Assembly (NCBI GenBank): GCA_017745295.1
Contig: JAGHZR010000019.1
Location: forward strand, 1-64,000
Reading direction: 5' to 3'
DNA: 64,000 bases
From: Novosphingobium sp.
GTDB taxonomy: Bacteria; Pseudomonadota; Alphaproteobacteria; Sphingomonadales; Sphingomonadaceae
Part shown: piece after piece, positions 28,287 through 36,287 of the stretch
How positions within the stretch are numbered: position 1 is the first letter of the stretch
Layout: each line of letters begins with the position of its first letter
Notes under the pieces: model-generated
The model's input: only the letters and a program-made list of their open reading frames with translations
What the model was told of the DNA's origin: nothing
The model's database searches: none
Program-made: the position numbers and the translations under genes

Positions 28287-29588
28287 ATGAACGCAGAGGC
28301 GCCAGGCAGGGGAGAGGAGCTGGTCGAAGGCGGCCGCTCCATCGGCGTCGGCCCGCAATGGCTGGCGAAGTTCTGGTCCGGCGGCGTGTCGCGGGTGCTC
28401 GATCGCATCGATGCGGGAATCGACCGTGGCTCGATCGAGACCATTCTGCCCGATGGCGAAACCCGGCTGCTCGGCGGACGCGCACCCGGTTTCGCGGCTA
28501 CCGTGCATATCCGTAGCTGGCGGGCACTGCTCCGGCTGGCGACGGCGGGCTCGGTTGGCTGGTATCAGGCCTGGGAAGCGGGCGAGTGGGACAGCCCGGA
28601 CCCGGTGCCGATCTTCGCCCTGTTCATGGAGAACGCCACGAGCCTCGGCAATGTCGGCCGCGCGCAGGGTCCGTGGCGGGTGATCGCGCGGTTCCTGCAC
28701 TGGCTGCACCGCAATACGCGCTCGGGTTCCTTGCGGAACATCCATGCCCATTACGACCTCGGCAACGATTTCTACGAGCAGTGGCTGGGCGAGACGATGC
28801 TCTATTCCAGCGGCATCTTCCCGCGCCCCGACGGCGGCCCCAATGCGCTCAGCCAGTTCGTGACCGAACTCGACGTAGCCCAGTCCAACAAGATCGGCGC
28901 CATCGCGCATCGGCTCGCCCTGCCGGAAGCGGGGCGCGTGCTGGAGATCGGCTGCGGCTGGGGTACGCTCTCGGCATTCCTGGCCGAGACGGAAGGCGCG
29001 CGGGTCGATGCGATCAGCCTCTCCGACGAGCAGCTCGCCTATGCCCGCCACCGCTGGAACGGGCGGGTGGAAGGGGCAGGGGGACGCGTCGATTTCCTCA
29101 AGCAGGACTACCGCGATGTCAGCGGCTCTTACGACGCAATCGCCTCGGTGGAGATGGTGGAAGCGGTCGGGCGCAAGTTCTGGCCCGATTTCCTCGACTG
29201 CGTGGCCCGCAATCTGAAGTCGGGTGGCCGGGCGGCGATCCAGTATATCGCCATGCGCAGCGAGATCTTCGAGGCCTATGCCCGCAGCGCGGACTTCATC
29301 CAGACTTTCATCTTCCCCGGCGGCCTGCTGATCCACGAGCCGGAATTCCGCCGTCTGGCCGAGGAGCGGGGCCTCTCGTGGGAAGACCGGCACGGGTTCG
29401 GGCAGGACTATGCCCGCACGCTCCATGCATGGCGTCGCAATTTCGACGCGGCGGTCAAGGACGGGCGGCTGCCCGCCGACTTCGACGAGCGCTTCGTGCG
29501 CCTATGGCGCTTCTACCTGATGTACTGCGAGGGCGGCTTCCGGGGCGGCGGGATCGACGTCGCCCAGGTCACGCTGGTGAAGGCGTAA
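28287..29588 (+). CDS. Cyclopropane-fatty-acyl-phospholipid synthase family protein
   Basis: This is a 433-residue SAM-dependent enzyme that methylates unsaturated acyl chains of membrane phospholipids. The N-terminal lipid-binding half is followed by the diagnostic HAHYDLGNDFYEQWLGETMLYSSG. The SAM-binding loop is LEIGCGWGTLSAFLAE, and the catalytic region includes YDAIASVEMVEAVG and QYIAMRSEIFEAY. The length fits the CFA family. It follows the photolyase by 52 nt in the same direction and could be co-transcribed. CFA synthesis is often a stationary-phase or stress function, which fits that context. Confidence 0.92.
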   Translation: MNAEAPGRGEELVEGGRSIGVGPQWLAKFWSGGVSRVLDRIDAGIDRGSIETILPDGETRLLGGRAPGFAATVHIRSWRALLRLATAGSVGWYQAWEAGEWDSPDPVPIFALFMENATSLGNVGRAQGPWRVIARFLHWLHRNTRSGSLRNIHAHYDLGNDFYEQWLGETMLYSSGIFPRPDGGPNALSQFVTELDVAQSNKIGAIAHRLALPEAGRVLEIGCGWGTLSAFLAETEGARVDAISLSDEQLAYARHRWNGRVEGAGGRVDFLKQDYRDVSGSYDAIASVEMVEAVGRKFWPDFLDCVARNLKSGGRAAIQYIAMRSEIFEAYARSADFIQTFIFPGGLLIHEPEFRRLAEERGLSWEDRHGFGQDYARTLHAWRRNFDAAVKDGRLPADFDERFVRLWRFYLMYCEGGFRGGGIDVAQVTLVKA

Positions 29589-29590
29589 GC

Positions 29591-29941
29591 TCAGGCTTTC
29601 CGGTCGCGCAGTTCGCGGCGCCATTGCTCCAGCACATTGTCGAGGATGATCGGATTCAGCAATTGCTCGAAGGCGCAGCCGACCAGGCCGTCTTCCCACC
29701 AGACCACGCGGGCGGGCAGGGCTTCCATGCCGGGCAGGGTCAGCCAGCAGTAAGTGCCCGGATGGATGCGGCTGATCGCCGTGGCCGAGAAGCCGGAAAG
29801 CGAGAGATCGCGCACCGCCGTCTGGAAACCCTTGGTTCCGGAGGCCCGGAAACCGGCGGGAATCGAGATGCGCTGGCGAATCGCGCTGCGGTCTTCCTGC
29901 GCGGCGAGTTCGTAGATGTCCCGCGGGGCTTTCGTCATCAT
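29591..29941 (-). CDS. PilZ domain protein
   Basis: This 116-residue protein is almost entirely a PilZ domain, a receptor fold for cyclic di-GMP. The N-terminal arginine motif reads RSAIRQRISIP and the second element DLSLSGFSA corresponds to the D/NxSxxG part of the c-di-GMP site. The first arginine pair is spaced less ideally than in strong binders, so binding is likely but unproven. The start at 29941 (MMTKAPRD) is favoured over a longer frame that runs into an upstream hairpin. The gene is convergent with the CFA synthase gene, two nucleotides apart. Confidence 0.8.
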   Translation of the reverse strand: MMTKAPRDIYELAAQEDRSAIRQRISIPAGFRASGTKGFQTAVRDLSLSGFSATAISRIHPGTYCWLTLPGMEALPARVVWWEDGLVGCAFEQLLNPIILDNVLEQWRRELRDRKA

Positions 29942-29966
29942 TGTCCCGAGACCCCCATTTCTGAAG

Positions 29967-30007
29967 CCTGCCATGGAAGGGGCGACAGATGCCCCGACCA
30001 TGGCAGG
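29967..30007. other. Long hairpin between the SDR and PilZ genes
   Basis: The perfect 10-bp arms CCTGCCATGG and CCATGGCAGG enclose an inner GGGGC/GCCCC pair around GACAGAT. The element sits 26 nt upstream of the PilZ start and downstream of the SDR stop. No T-tract follows on either strand, so it looks like an mRNA-stabilising or processing structure rather than an intrinsic terminator. Confidence 0.55.
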
Positions 30008-30032
30008 AAATCAGGAATGGGTTACCACAGGG

Positions 30033-30764
30033 TTAAAATGCGGAGCCGACGGTTTCGCGGTGCCGGGTTTCGAACGGCTCGCCCAGCAGGGCGACCAGAC
30101 GCTCGGCCACGACTTCGGGCGGCTTGACCGAGGCCGGAGCCTCGCCCGGATAGGCGCGGGCGCGCATGGCGGTGCGGGTGGCGCCGGGATTGACCACGGC
30201 GACGCGCACTTTCGCGGTGTTGCGGGTTTCCTCGGCATAGCAGTCCAGCAGCATGTCGCTGGCGGCTTTGGTGGCGGCATAGGCGCCCCAGAACGCGCGC
30301 GGCTTTTCCGCGACACTGGTGCTGAGGCCGATCACGCGGGCATCGTCGCTCTTGCGCAGCAGGCCGTCGAAATTGGCGATCAGCGCCTGCGTGGCGAGGA
30401 CATTCGTGGTCAGCGCCTTGTTGAAGGCGCGCTGGTCGATATCGGCCACGCTCGTCAGTTCCGGCAGCACCGCGGCGTTGACGACGAGAATGTCCAGCTT
30501 GCCCCAGCGCTGCGAGACGGCGGTGGCGAGGCGGGCGATGCCGTCCGGCTCGACCAGGTCGACCGGCGCGATCGTCGCCGAGCCGCCCGACTGGTAGATC
30601 CGGTCCTCGATCGCTTCGAGCGCCTTGGTGTCGCGCCCGGTCAGCAGGACATGCGCCCCGGCTGCCGCGAGGGCGACGGCGGTGGCCGCGCCGATGCCCC
30701 GGCTGGAGCCGGTTACGAGCGCGACCTGACCTTCGAACGGCTTCCCGCCTGCACTCTCGCTCAC
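30033..30764 (-). CDS. Short-chain dehydrogenase/reductase (SDR)
   Basis: This is a 243-residue NAD(P)-binding oxidoreductase of the classical SDR family. The cofactor motif TGSSRGIGAATAVALAAAG, the structural VNAAV and the catalytic YAATKAASD (Tyr and Lys) are visible, with a serine before them in GLSTSV. The substrate is unknown. The start is GTG at 30764, and the first four bases (GTGA) overlap the purF stop, so the gene is translationally coupled to purF. The pairing of purF with an SDR is common in sphingomonads but functionally unexplained. Confidence 0.9.
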   Translation of the reverse strand: MSESAGGKPFEGQVALVTGSSRGIGAATAVALAAAGAHVLLTGRDTKALEAIEDRIYQSGGSATIAPVDLVEPDGIARLATAVSQRWGKLDILVVNAAVLPELTSVADIDQRAFNKALTTNVLATQALIANFDGLLRKSDDARVIGLSTSVAEKPRAFWGAYAATKAASDMLLDCYAEETRNTAKVRVAVVNPGATRTAMRARAYPGEAPASVKPPEVVAERLVALLGEPFETRHRETVGSAF

Positions 30765-32209
30765 GCCGCGTTACGCTCCCCGGCGAAACGGTCGGTGAAG
30801 TCCGTCAGCTTGGTGGGGTATTCGCCCGAGAAGCAGGCGTCGCAGAACTGCGGGCGCTTCTTGTTGCGCTTGTCCTCGCCGACCGCGCGGTAGAGACCGT
30901 CGATCGAGACGAAGGCGAGGCTGTCGGCCTTGATGAAGTCCGCCATGGCGGCGATGTCCATGTTGGCGGCGAGCAGCTTCGAGCGCTCGGGCGTATCGAC
31001 GCCGTAGAAGCACGAATGCTCGGTCGGGGGGCTGGCGATGCGCATGTGCACTTCGGCGGCGCCCGCGTCGCGCATCATCTCGACGATCTTCATCGAGGTG
31101 GTGCCGCGCACGATCGAATCGTCGATCAGGATGATGCGCTTGCCTTCGACAATGGCGCGGTTGGCGTTGTGCTTGCGCTTCACGTCCGCGTGGCGGGCCG
31201 CGTCACCCGGCTGGATGAAGGTGCGGCCGACATAGTGCGAGCGGATGATGCCGAGTTCGAAGGGAATGCCAGACTGCTGGGCATAGCCGATGGCGGCTGG
31301 CACGCCGCTGTCCGGAACCGGGATCACCACGTCGGCGAGGGCCGGCGCTTCCTTGGCCAGTTCCATACCGATCTGCTTGCGCACGCCATAGACCGAAAGG
31401 CCGTCCATCACCGAGTCGGGTCGGCTGAAGTAGACGTGCTCGAAGATGCAGGGGCGCGGAGCCGGATTGCCGAAGGGGCGGTGGCTGGAGATCGTGCCCT
31501 TGTGGTCGACCTGGACCATCTCGCCCGGTTCGATCGAGCGGACGAATTCGGCGCCGATCACGTCGAAGGCCACGGTTTCCGAAGCGAAGACGGTGGCATC
31601 GCCGATGCGGCCCATGACCAGCGGGCGGATGCCCAGCGGATCGCGGCAGGCGATCATGCCTTCCGCCGTCATGCAGATCAGCGAATAGGCGCCTTCCACC
31701 ATGCGCAGCGCATCGACGAAGCGGTCGAGCAGCGTGGGATAGCGGCTGGTGGCGACGAGGTGGATGATGACCTCGGTGTCGGAGGTCGACTGGAAGATCG
31801 AACCCTTCGACACGAGATCGCGCTTCAGCGTCATCGCGTTGGAAATGTTGCCGTTATGGGCGATCGAGAAGCCGCCCGCAGCCAGATCGGCGAAGAGCGG
31901 CTGCACGTTGCGCAGGCCCGATCCGCCGGTCGTCGCATAGCGGACGTGACCCGAGGCCATGGTGCCCGGCAGGGTGTCCAGCTCACGCTGGGAGAACACC
32001 TGCGCCACATGGCCGAGGCCGCGATGGGAGTGGAACTCCTCGCCGCTGAAGCTGGTGATGCCCACGGCCTCCTGGCCGCGATGCTGAAGGGAATGAAGCC
32101 CGGCCGCAGCGATGTTCGCCGCGTCCTTGGAGCCGATTACGCCGAAAACGCCGCACTCTTCGCGCAGCTTGTCCCCGTCGGCGTCTCGAAAGGGATGTGT
32201 CATGTTCAT
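30761..32209 (-). CDS. purF: Amidophosphoribosyltransferase
   Basis: This 482-residue enzyme makes 5-phosphoribosylamine from PRPP and glutamine, the first committed step of purine synthesis. The short propeptide ends before Cys19 (REECGVFGVIG), which becomes the N-terminal nucleophile after cleavage. The glutaminase domain includes LHSLQHRGQEAVG and HNGNISNA; the phosphoribosyltransferase domain carries the PRPP loop IILIDDSIVRGTTSMK. Cysteines in the C terminus (CFYGVD, CDACFSG) suggest the iron-sulfur type. The start at 32209 (MNMTHPF) fits the family; further upstream in-frame sequence is not conserved. Confidence 0.95.
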   Translation of the reverse strand: MNMTHPFRDADGDKLREECGVFGVIGSKDAANIAAAGLHSLQHRGQEAVGITSFSGEEFHSHRGLGHVAQVFSQRELDTLPGTMASGHVRYATTGGSGLRNVQPLFADLAAGGFSIAHNGNISNAMTLKRDLVSKGSIFQSTSDTEVIIHLVATSRYPTLLDRFVDALRMVEGAYSLICMTAEGMIACRDPLGIRPLVMGRIGDATVFASETVAFDVIGAEFVRSIEPGEMVQVDHKGTISSHRPFGNPAPRPCIFEHVYFSRPDSVMDGLSVYGVRKQIGMELAKEAPALADVVIPVPDSGVPAAIGYAQQSGIPFELGIIRSHYVGRTFIQPGDAARHADVKRKHNANRAIVEGKRIILIDDSIVRGTTSMKIVEMMRDAGAAEVHMRIASPPTEHSCFYGVDTPERSKLLAANMDIAAMADFIKADSLAFVSIDGLYRAVGEDKRNKKRPQFCDACFSGEYPTKLTDFTDRFAGERNAA

Positions 32210-32401
32210 GGATGTCGTCCGGGCTGCCGTCGCGCCAAATCGCCCGCGCATTTGGAGCGTGTTGGCTTCAAATGCAAGGCCCAGCAGCGAAACGCCCGAG
32301 AGTCCGTGAGGACGGAGGCTTTGAGCGCCCTTGATGACGGCCTGATGACGAAGCGAAGGGAGCCGAATCGCGCGCCGCGCGTTTGCGCTGCTTCCATATG
32401 T

Positions 32402-32446
32402 GTCCATTCCGGACGCGTTAATTGTTATGCGTCCATTCCGGACGCG
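32402..32446. repeat. Two direct copies of a 16-bp palindromic unit
   Basis: GTCCATTCCGGACGCG occurs at 32402-32417 and again at 32431-32446, with a period of 29 bp. Each copy contains the short dyad GCGTCC/GGACGC (first copy TGTCC). It lies in the 340-nt gap between divergent purF and lolC. The spacing of nearly three helical turns suits paired protein binding. The rest of that gap shows no gene. Confidence 0.6.
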
Positions 32447-32549
32447 GCCGTTCATCCTGCCGACACGCGGACTGCCCCATCCGCTTGCCAGCTTTCCGAC
32501 ATGTGCTTAATGCCGGGCTTATCTGCCCGATCTCAGACGGACCCGTCGC

Positions 32550-33791
32550 TTGATCCTATCCCCTTTCGAATGGACCATCGCCAAGCGCTACATGCTGCCC
32601 GGAAAGGGCGAGCGCTTCATTGCCCTCGTCGCCGGCATCAGCCTGGTCGCGGTCATGCTGGGCGTCGCCGCGCTGGTGATCGTGATGAGCGTGATGAACG
32701 GCTTCCGCGCCGAGCTGTTCGACAAGATCGTCGGGCTCAACGGCCATGCCATCATCCAGGCCTATGGCGGTCGTCTCGACGACTGGCAGGGCGTGCTCAA
32801 GGACGTGCGCGCGACACCGGGCGTCACCCACGCCTCGCCGCTGATCGACCAGCCGCTCATGACCACGTTCAACGGCCGGGTCGAGGGCATCCTCGTGCGC
32901 GGCAATACCCTTGAGGACCTCGCTCGCCTCAAGGACAAGGTGAAGGCGGGGAACCTGGCCGAAGTCGCCCCGGGCAGCGACAATGTTGCGATCGGTGCGC
33001 AGCTCGCGCAGAACCTCGGCGCGCAAGTGGGCGATACGATCACCGTCATCAACCCGCTCGGTCGCTCGACGCCTTTCGGCACGGTGCCGCGCCAGATCGC
33101 CTATCGCGTCGCCGCCATCTTCGAGATCGGCATCTACGACTACGACAAGGCCTATGTGGTCATGCCGCTGAAAGACGCGCAGACGCTCATGCTGACCGGC
33201 GACACCATCGGCATGATCGAAGTGACGACCACCAACCCCGACAAGGTCGGCGAAATCCTCGCCCCCCTCGAACGCCAGCTCAAGGGCCGGGCGATCGTCA
33301 CCGACTGGAAGACCATCAACGCCTCGCTGTTCGAGGCGCTGGCGGTCGAGCGCGTGGCGATGTTCGTGGTGCTCTCGATCATCGTGCTGGTGGCGGTGTT
33401 CAACATCCTCTCCTCGCTGATCATGCTGGTGCGCGCCAAGACCCGCGACATCGCGATCCTGCGCACGATGGGCGCGACCCGGCGCTCATTGCTAAAAGTC
33501 TTCGTGACGACCGGCTTCTGCATCGGCGCGCTCGGCACGGTGGCAGGCGTGCTGCTGGGCATGGTGTTCCTCTATTTCCGCCAGCCCATCGTCCATTTCG
33601 TGGAGATCGTGACCGGCCAGAACCTCTGGGATCCCTCGATCCGCTTCCTGACCGAGCTGCCCTCGCGGCCCGACCCGGTGGAGATCGCGGTGATCTGCGT
33701 GATGGCCCTGATCTTCAGCTTCCTCGCCACGCTCTACCCCGCCTTCAAGGCGGCGAGCACCGATCCCGTGCAGGTACTGCGTTATGAGTGA
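32550..33791 (+). CDS. lolC: Lipoprotein-releasing ABC transporter permease LolC/LolE
   Basis: This is a 413-residue inner membrane permease of the lipoprotein-sorting Lol system, which hands mature lipoproteins to LolA. The N terminus MILSPFEWTIAKRYMLPGKGERF precedes the first transmembrane helix with the invariant ISLVAVMLGVAALVIVMSVMNGFR. A large periplasmic domain (about 45-270) is followed by three transmembrane segments and the family end YPAFKAASTDPVQVLRYE. The start is TTG at 32550. Alphaproteobacteria often have a single LolC/E-type permease that works as a homodimer. It overlaps lolD by eight bases. Confidence 0.93.
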   Translation: MILSPFEWTIAKRYMLPGKGERFIALVAGISLVAVMLGVAALVIVMSVMNGFRAELFDKIVGLNGHAIIQAYGGRLDDWQGVLKDVRATPGVTHASPLIDQPLMTTFNGRVEGILVRGNTLEDLARLKDKVKAGNLAEVAPGSDNVAIGAQLAQNLGAQVGDTITVINPLGRSTPFGTVPRQIAYRVAAIFEIGIYDYDKAYVVMPLKDAQTLMLTGDTIGMIEVTTTNPDKVGEILAPLERQLKGRAIVTDWKTINASLFEALAVERVAMFVVLSIIVLVAVFNILSSLIMLVRAKTRDIAILRTMGATRRSLLKVFVTTGFCIGALGTVAGVLLGMVFLYFRQPIVHFVEIVTGQNLWDPSIRFLTELPSRPDPVEIAVICVMALIFSFLATLYPAFKAASTDPVQVLRYE

Positions 33792-34458
33792 TCCCGTCGT
33801 TCGCCTCGACAAGCTGACCCGCAGTTTCGAGCAGGGCGGTGTCCGCATCGACGTGCTGCGCGGCGTCGATCTCAACGTCCAGCCAGGAGAGATCGTTGCG
33901 CTGCTGGGACCTTCGGGTTCGGGCAAATCGACGATGCTCCAGGCCATCGGCCTTCTCGAAGGCGGCTTCGGCGGTCGGATCGAGATTGCGGGGATCGATG
34001 CCTCGAAGCTCGGCAAGGATCGCCGCGCCGCGGTGCGTCGCGATCACATCGGCTTCGTCTACCAGTTCCACCATCTCCTGCCCGACTTCAACGCGATCGA
34101 GAACGTGGTCCTGCCGCAGCTCATCACCGGCAAGTCGCGCGAGGAATGCGAGGCGCGGGCGACCGAACTGCTCGGCGCGCTCGGCCTCGGCCAGCGGCTG
34201 GACCATCGCCCGAGCAAGCTTTCCGGCGGCGAACAGCAGCGCGTGGCGGTTGCCCGCGCTCTGGCAAACAAGCCGCGGCTGGTGCTGGCCGACGAACCGA
34301 CCGGCAACCTCGACGAGAAAACCGCCGACAAGGTCTTCGCGCAGTTCCTCGAACTGGTGCGCGGACAGGGCAGCGCCGCCCTCGTGGCTACCCATAACGA
34401 GCGTCTGGCTGCCGCGATGGACCGCGTGGTAAGACTGCACGACGGGGTGCTGACCTGA
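33784..34458 (+). CDS. lolD: Lipoprotein-releasing ABC transporter ATPase LolD
   Basis: This is a 224-residue ABC ATPase that powers lipoprotein release. Walker A GPSGSGKST, Q-loop FVYQFHHLLPDFNA, signature LSGGEQQRVAVARAL, Walker B LVLADEPTGNLD and the H-loop in LVATHNERLA are all intact. The Q-loop motif with HHLLPDF is the LolD type. The gene overlaps lolC by eight bases and both are presumably translated together. Confidence 0.95.
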   Translation: MSDPVVRLDKLTRSFEQGGVRIDVLRGVDLNVQPGEIVALLGPSGSGKSTMLQAIGLLEGGFGGRIEIAGIDASKLGKDRRAAVRRDHIGFVYQFHHLLPDFNAIENVVLPQLITGKSREECEARATELLGALGLGQRLDHRPSKLSGGEQQRVAVARALANKPRLVLADEPTGNLDEKTADKVFAQFLELVRGQGSAALVATHNERLAAAMDRVVRLHDGVLT

Positions 34459-34469
34459 TGTTCATCGAA

Positions 34470-34495
34470 GGAACATCCTGCGTGGTCTAAGCGTT
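34470..34495 (+). promoter_or_regulatory. EcfG-type general stress promoter
   Basis: GGAAC-N17-CGTT matches the EcfG sigma factor consensus exactly. It lies 12 nt after the lolD stop and 37 nt before the start of the small conserved gene that leads into glutathione peroxidase, so it should place both under the general stress response. Confidence 0.72.
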
Positions 34496-34532
34496 TTAGC
34501 CTTAGAGGCAAGACGCGCGAAAGGAGCGTTTT

Positions 34533-34817
34533 ATGAGCGACTTTCCCACTACCATCCAAGGCCATCCGGCGGGCGAAGGCCCCGGCTGGAACGACAGTGC
34601 CGAACTGCACAAGACGGCCGACGGTGGGGGTGTATTCAACGTATTCAAGGCCATTCGCAGAGATACGGTGGCCAACCTGATCCGCTATGTCATGCACCTG
34701 CCCGAAGCGGACCAGGGCAACTATTCCGTCCAGAAGGACGGTGACAGGCTATTGGAAATCGGGGATATACGCCGTCTTTATCGAAGGACGGATTTCCCCC
34801 ATGGCGTCACCGGCTGA
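34533..34817 (+). CDS. Small uncharacterised protein ahead of glutathione peroxidase
   Basis: This 94-residue soluble protein is not recognised. It contains GEGPGWNDSAELHKTADGGG followed by a helical part FNVFKAIRRDTVANLIRYVMHL and an acidic-basic tail. There is no signal peptide or membrane segment. AAAGGAG precedes the ATG, and the gene overlaps the glutathione peroxidase gene by 17 nt, so the two form an operon. An EcfG-type promoter directly upstream suggests a general stress role. Coding is supported by the ribosome binding site, overlap and promoter; function is open. Confidence 0.7.
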   Translation: MSDFPTTIQGHPAGEGPGWNDSAELHKTADGGGVFNVFKAIRRDTVANLIRYVMHLPEADQGNYSVQKDGDRLLEIGDIRRLYRRTDFPHGVTG

Positions 34818-35298
34818 TCCTCGCACGATTGCGGATTTCGAAGCGCAACTGCCCGGCGGCGAGGCGGTCAGTCTCGCCGACCGGCTCGGCAAAGTCCTCC
34901 TGATCGTCAACACCGCCAGCAAGTGCGGGTTTACGCCGCAATATGCCGGTCTGGAGGACCTCTGGCGCAAGTACCGCGATCGCGGCTTCGAGGTCATCGC
35001 TTTCCCCTGCAACCAGTTCGGCGCGCAGGAACCCGGCTCGTCTGACGAGATCGCCTCGTTCTGCCAGGTGAATTTCGGCCTCTCGTTCCCGCTCATGGGC
35101 AAGATCGACGTCAACGGCGAGCATGCCGCGCCGCTCTGGACCTGGCTCAAGCGCGAGGCGCCCGGCCTGCTCGGCAGCAAGTCGATCAAGTGGAACTTCA
35201 CCAAGTTCCTGATCGACCGCGACGGCAAGGTCGTGCGCCGCTATGCCCCGACCGACAAGCCGGAGCGGTTGGAGAAGGACATCGAGACGCTGCTCTAG
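34801..35298 (+). CDS. Glutathione peroxidase (cysteine type)
   Basis: This 165-residue thiol peroxidase reduces hydroperoxides. The catalytic tetrad is visible: Cys in NTASKCGFTPQY, Gln in FPCNQFGAQEPG, Trp and Asn in KWNFTKFLID. The active residue is cysteine, not selenocysteine, so thioredoxin may be the reductant. FPCNQF is also the usual resolving-cysteine neighbourhood. The start at 34801 (MASPADPRTIADF) matches the family; the in-frame sequence upstream is not peroxidase-like and belongs to the overlapping small gene in another frame. Expression is expected from the EcfG-type promoter. Confidence 0.94.
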   Translation: MASPADPRTIADFEAQLPGGEAVSLADRLGKVLLIVNTASKCGFTPQYAGLEDLWRKYRDRGFEVIAFPCNQFGAQEPGSSDEIASFCQVNFGLSFPLMGKIDVNGEHAAPLWTWLKREAPGLLGSKSIKWNFTKFLIDRDGKVVRRYAPTDKPERLEKDIETLL

Positions 35299-35322
35299 GG
35301 ACTGAGGCAGCGCCTCGCGCTT

Positions 35323-35991
35323 TCAGTAGAACGCGCCGTAGATCACGTCGACGACGCGGCGGCTGCGGCGGTTCACCAGCAGGAGATCGGGTCCGTAACG
35401 GACCCAGTAATAACCTGCGGGCGGCGGGCCGACGCCGATCATCCCGTAATCCTGGAACAGGTAGGTCGACGACAGGAAGATCGCCGGCAGCATCATGTTG
35501 ATCGACCAGCGGCGATACTTGTAGCCGTGCGGATAGCGATAGGCCGGAGCGCGCATCGGCCGGAAGGTGCTCGGCCTGCCTGCGCCGGGACGATGCGGAC
35601 GGTTGACGACGGGCGGGCGCTGATAGCCGGGCTGGCCCGGACGGTTGGCTCCCGGCTGACCGGGACGGTAGCCGCCTTGCGGAGGCCTGTGGTCATTGCC
35701 TGCGCCGGGGCGGCCCGGCTGGCCGTGGTTGCCGCCGGGCCGGGTGGGTTGCGGCTGGGGAACCGGCTGAGGCGCGGGCTGTGGCCGGTTGCTGCCCGGA
35801 TTGGTCGGTCTTCCACCTCCGGGCTGACCGGGACGATCGGCGCCGCCGCTACCGCCACCGCCGGGCGGTCTCGCGCTCTGGCCGTGCGACCCATCGGGTC
35901 GGTTTTGCTGCGCCATGGCGGCGAACTTCAAGGGCAGGATGCCTTCGGGTGCCAGCAGGAGAGGGACGAAAGCGAGATAGGCGAACTTCAT
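35323..35991 (-). CDS. RcnB-like exported protein with a Gly/Pro/Gln/Arg-rich linker
   Basis: This is a 222-residue exported protein. A signal peptide is followed by a long low-complexity region (about 30-145) rich in GQPG, RPG and NRPG units. A C-terminal RcnB-type domain follows, with the diagnostic DYGMIGVGPPPAGYYWVRYGPDLLLVNRRSRRVVDVIYGAFY. RcnB in E. coli is a periplasmic protein linked to nickel/cobalt homeostasis, but members of the wider family occur without metal systems. GGAGA precedes the start. Convergent with glutathione peroxidase. Function beyond the family is unknown. Confidence 0.82.
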   Translation of the reverse strand: MKFAYLAFVPLLLAPEGILPLKFAAMAQQNRPDGSHGQSARPPGGGGSGGADRPGQPGGGRPTNPGSNRPQPAPQPVPQPQPTRPGGNHGQPGRPGAGNDHRPPQGGYRPGQPGANRPGQPGYQRPPVVNRPHRPGAGRPSTFRPMRAPAYRYPHGYKYRRWSINMMLPAIFLSSTYLFQDYGMIGVGPPPAGYYWVRYGPDLLLVNRRSRRVVDVIYGAFY

Positions 35992-36287
35992 TCACGCGTC
36001 TCCGGAAATGCCATCTGGGCAAAAGACGAAAGCGCCGGGACCGGCGCGGCATGTGCATGAATTCCAAGGGTTCTTGAAGAAGCCGGAGCGGACTGTCCGG
36101 CAAGGACAGGAACGTGCGCGACCATGAGCCGATTTCCCGTCGGTATCAAGGCGCTCATTGGGGGAGGGCATGGCGGAGGTGTGGCGACCTCGATCTGCGC
36201 CATTTTGGAGGCACCAGTTGCCCTATCCCCCGGCTTATCCCCAGACCCGCCTTGATCGGGCATAGGGGCAATGCCTAAATTCCGCCG
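35992..36287. other. Divergent region between the RcnB-like gene and dnaE
   Basis: About 296 nt with no supportable gene. Near its right end TTGATC (36252) and CTAAAT (36275) sit 17 nt apart and would start transcription at about the dnaE ATG; the -10 element is weak. Nothing else is assigned. Confidence 0.4.
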
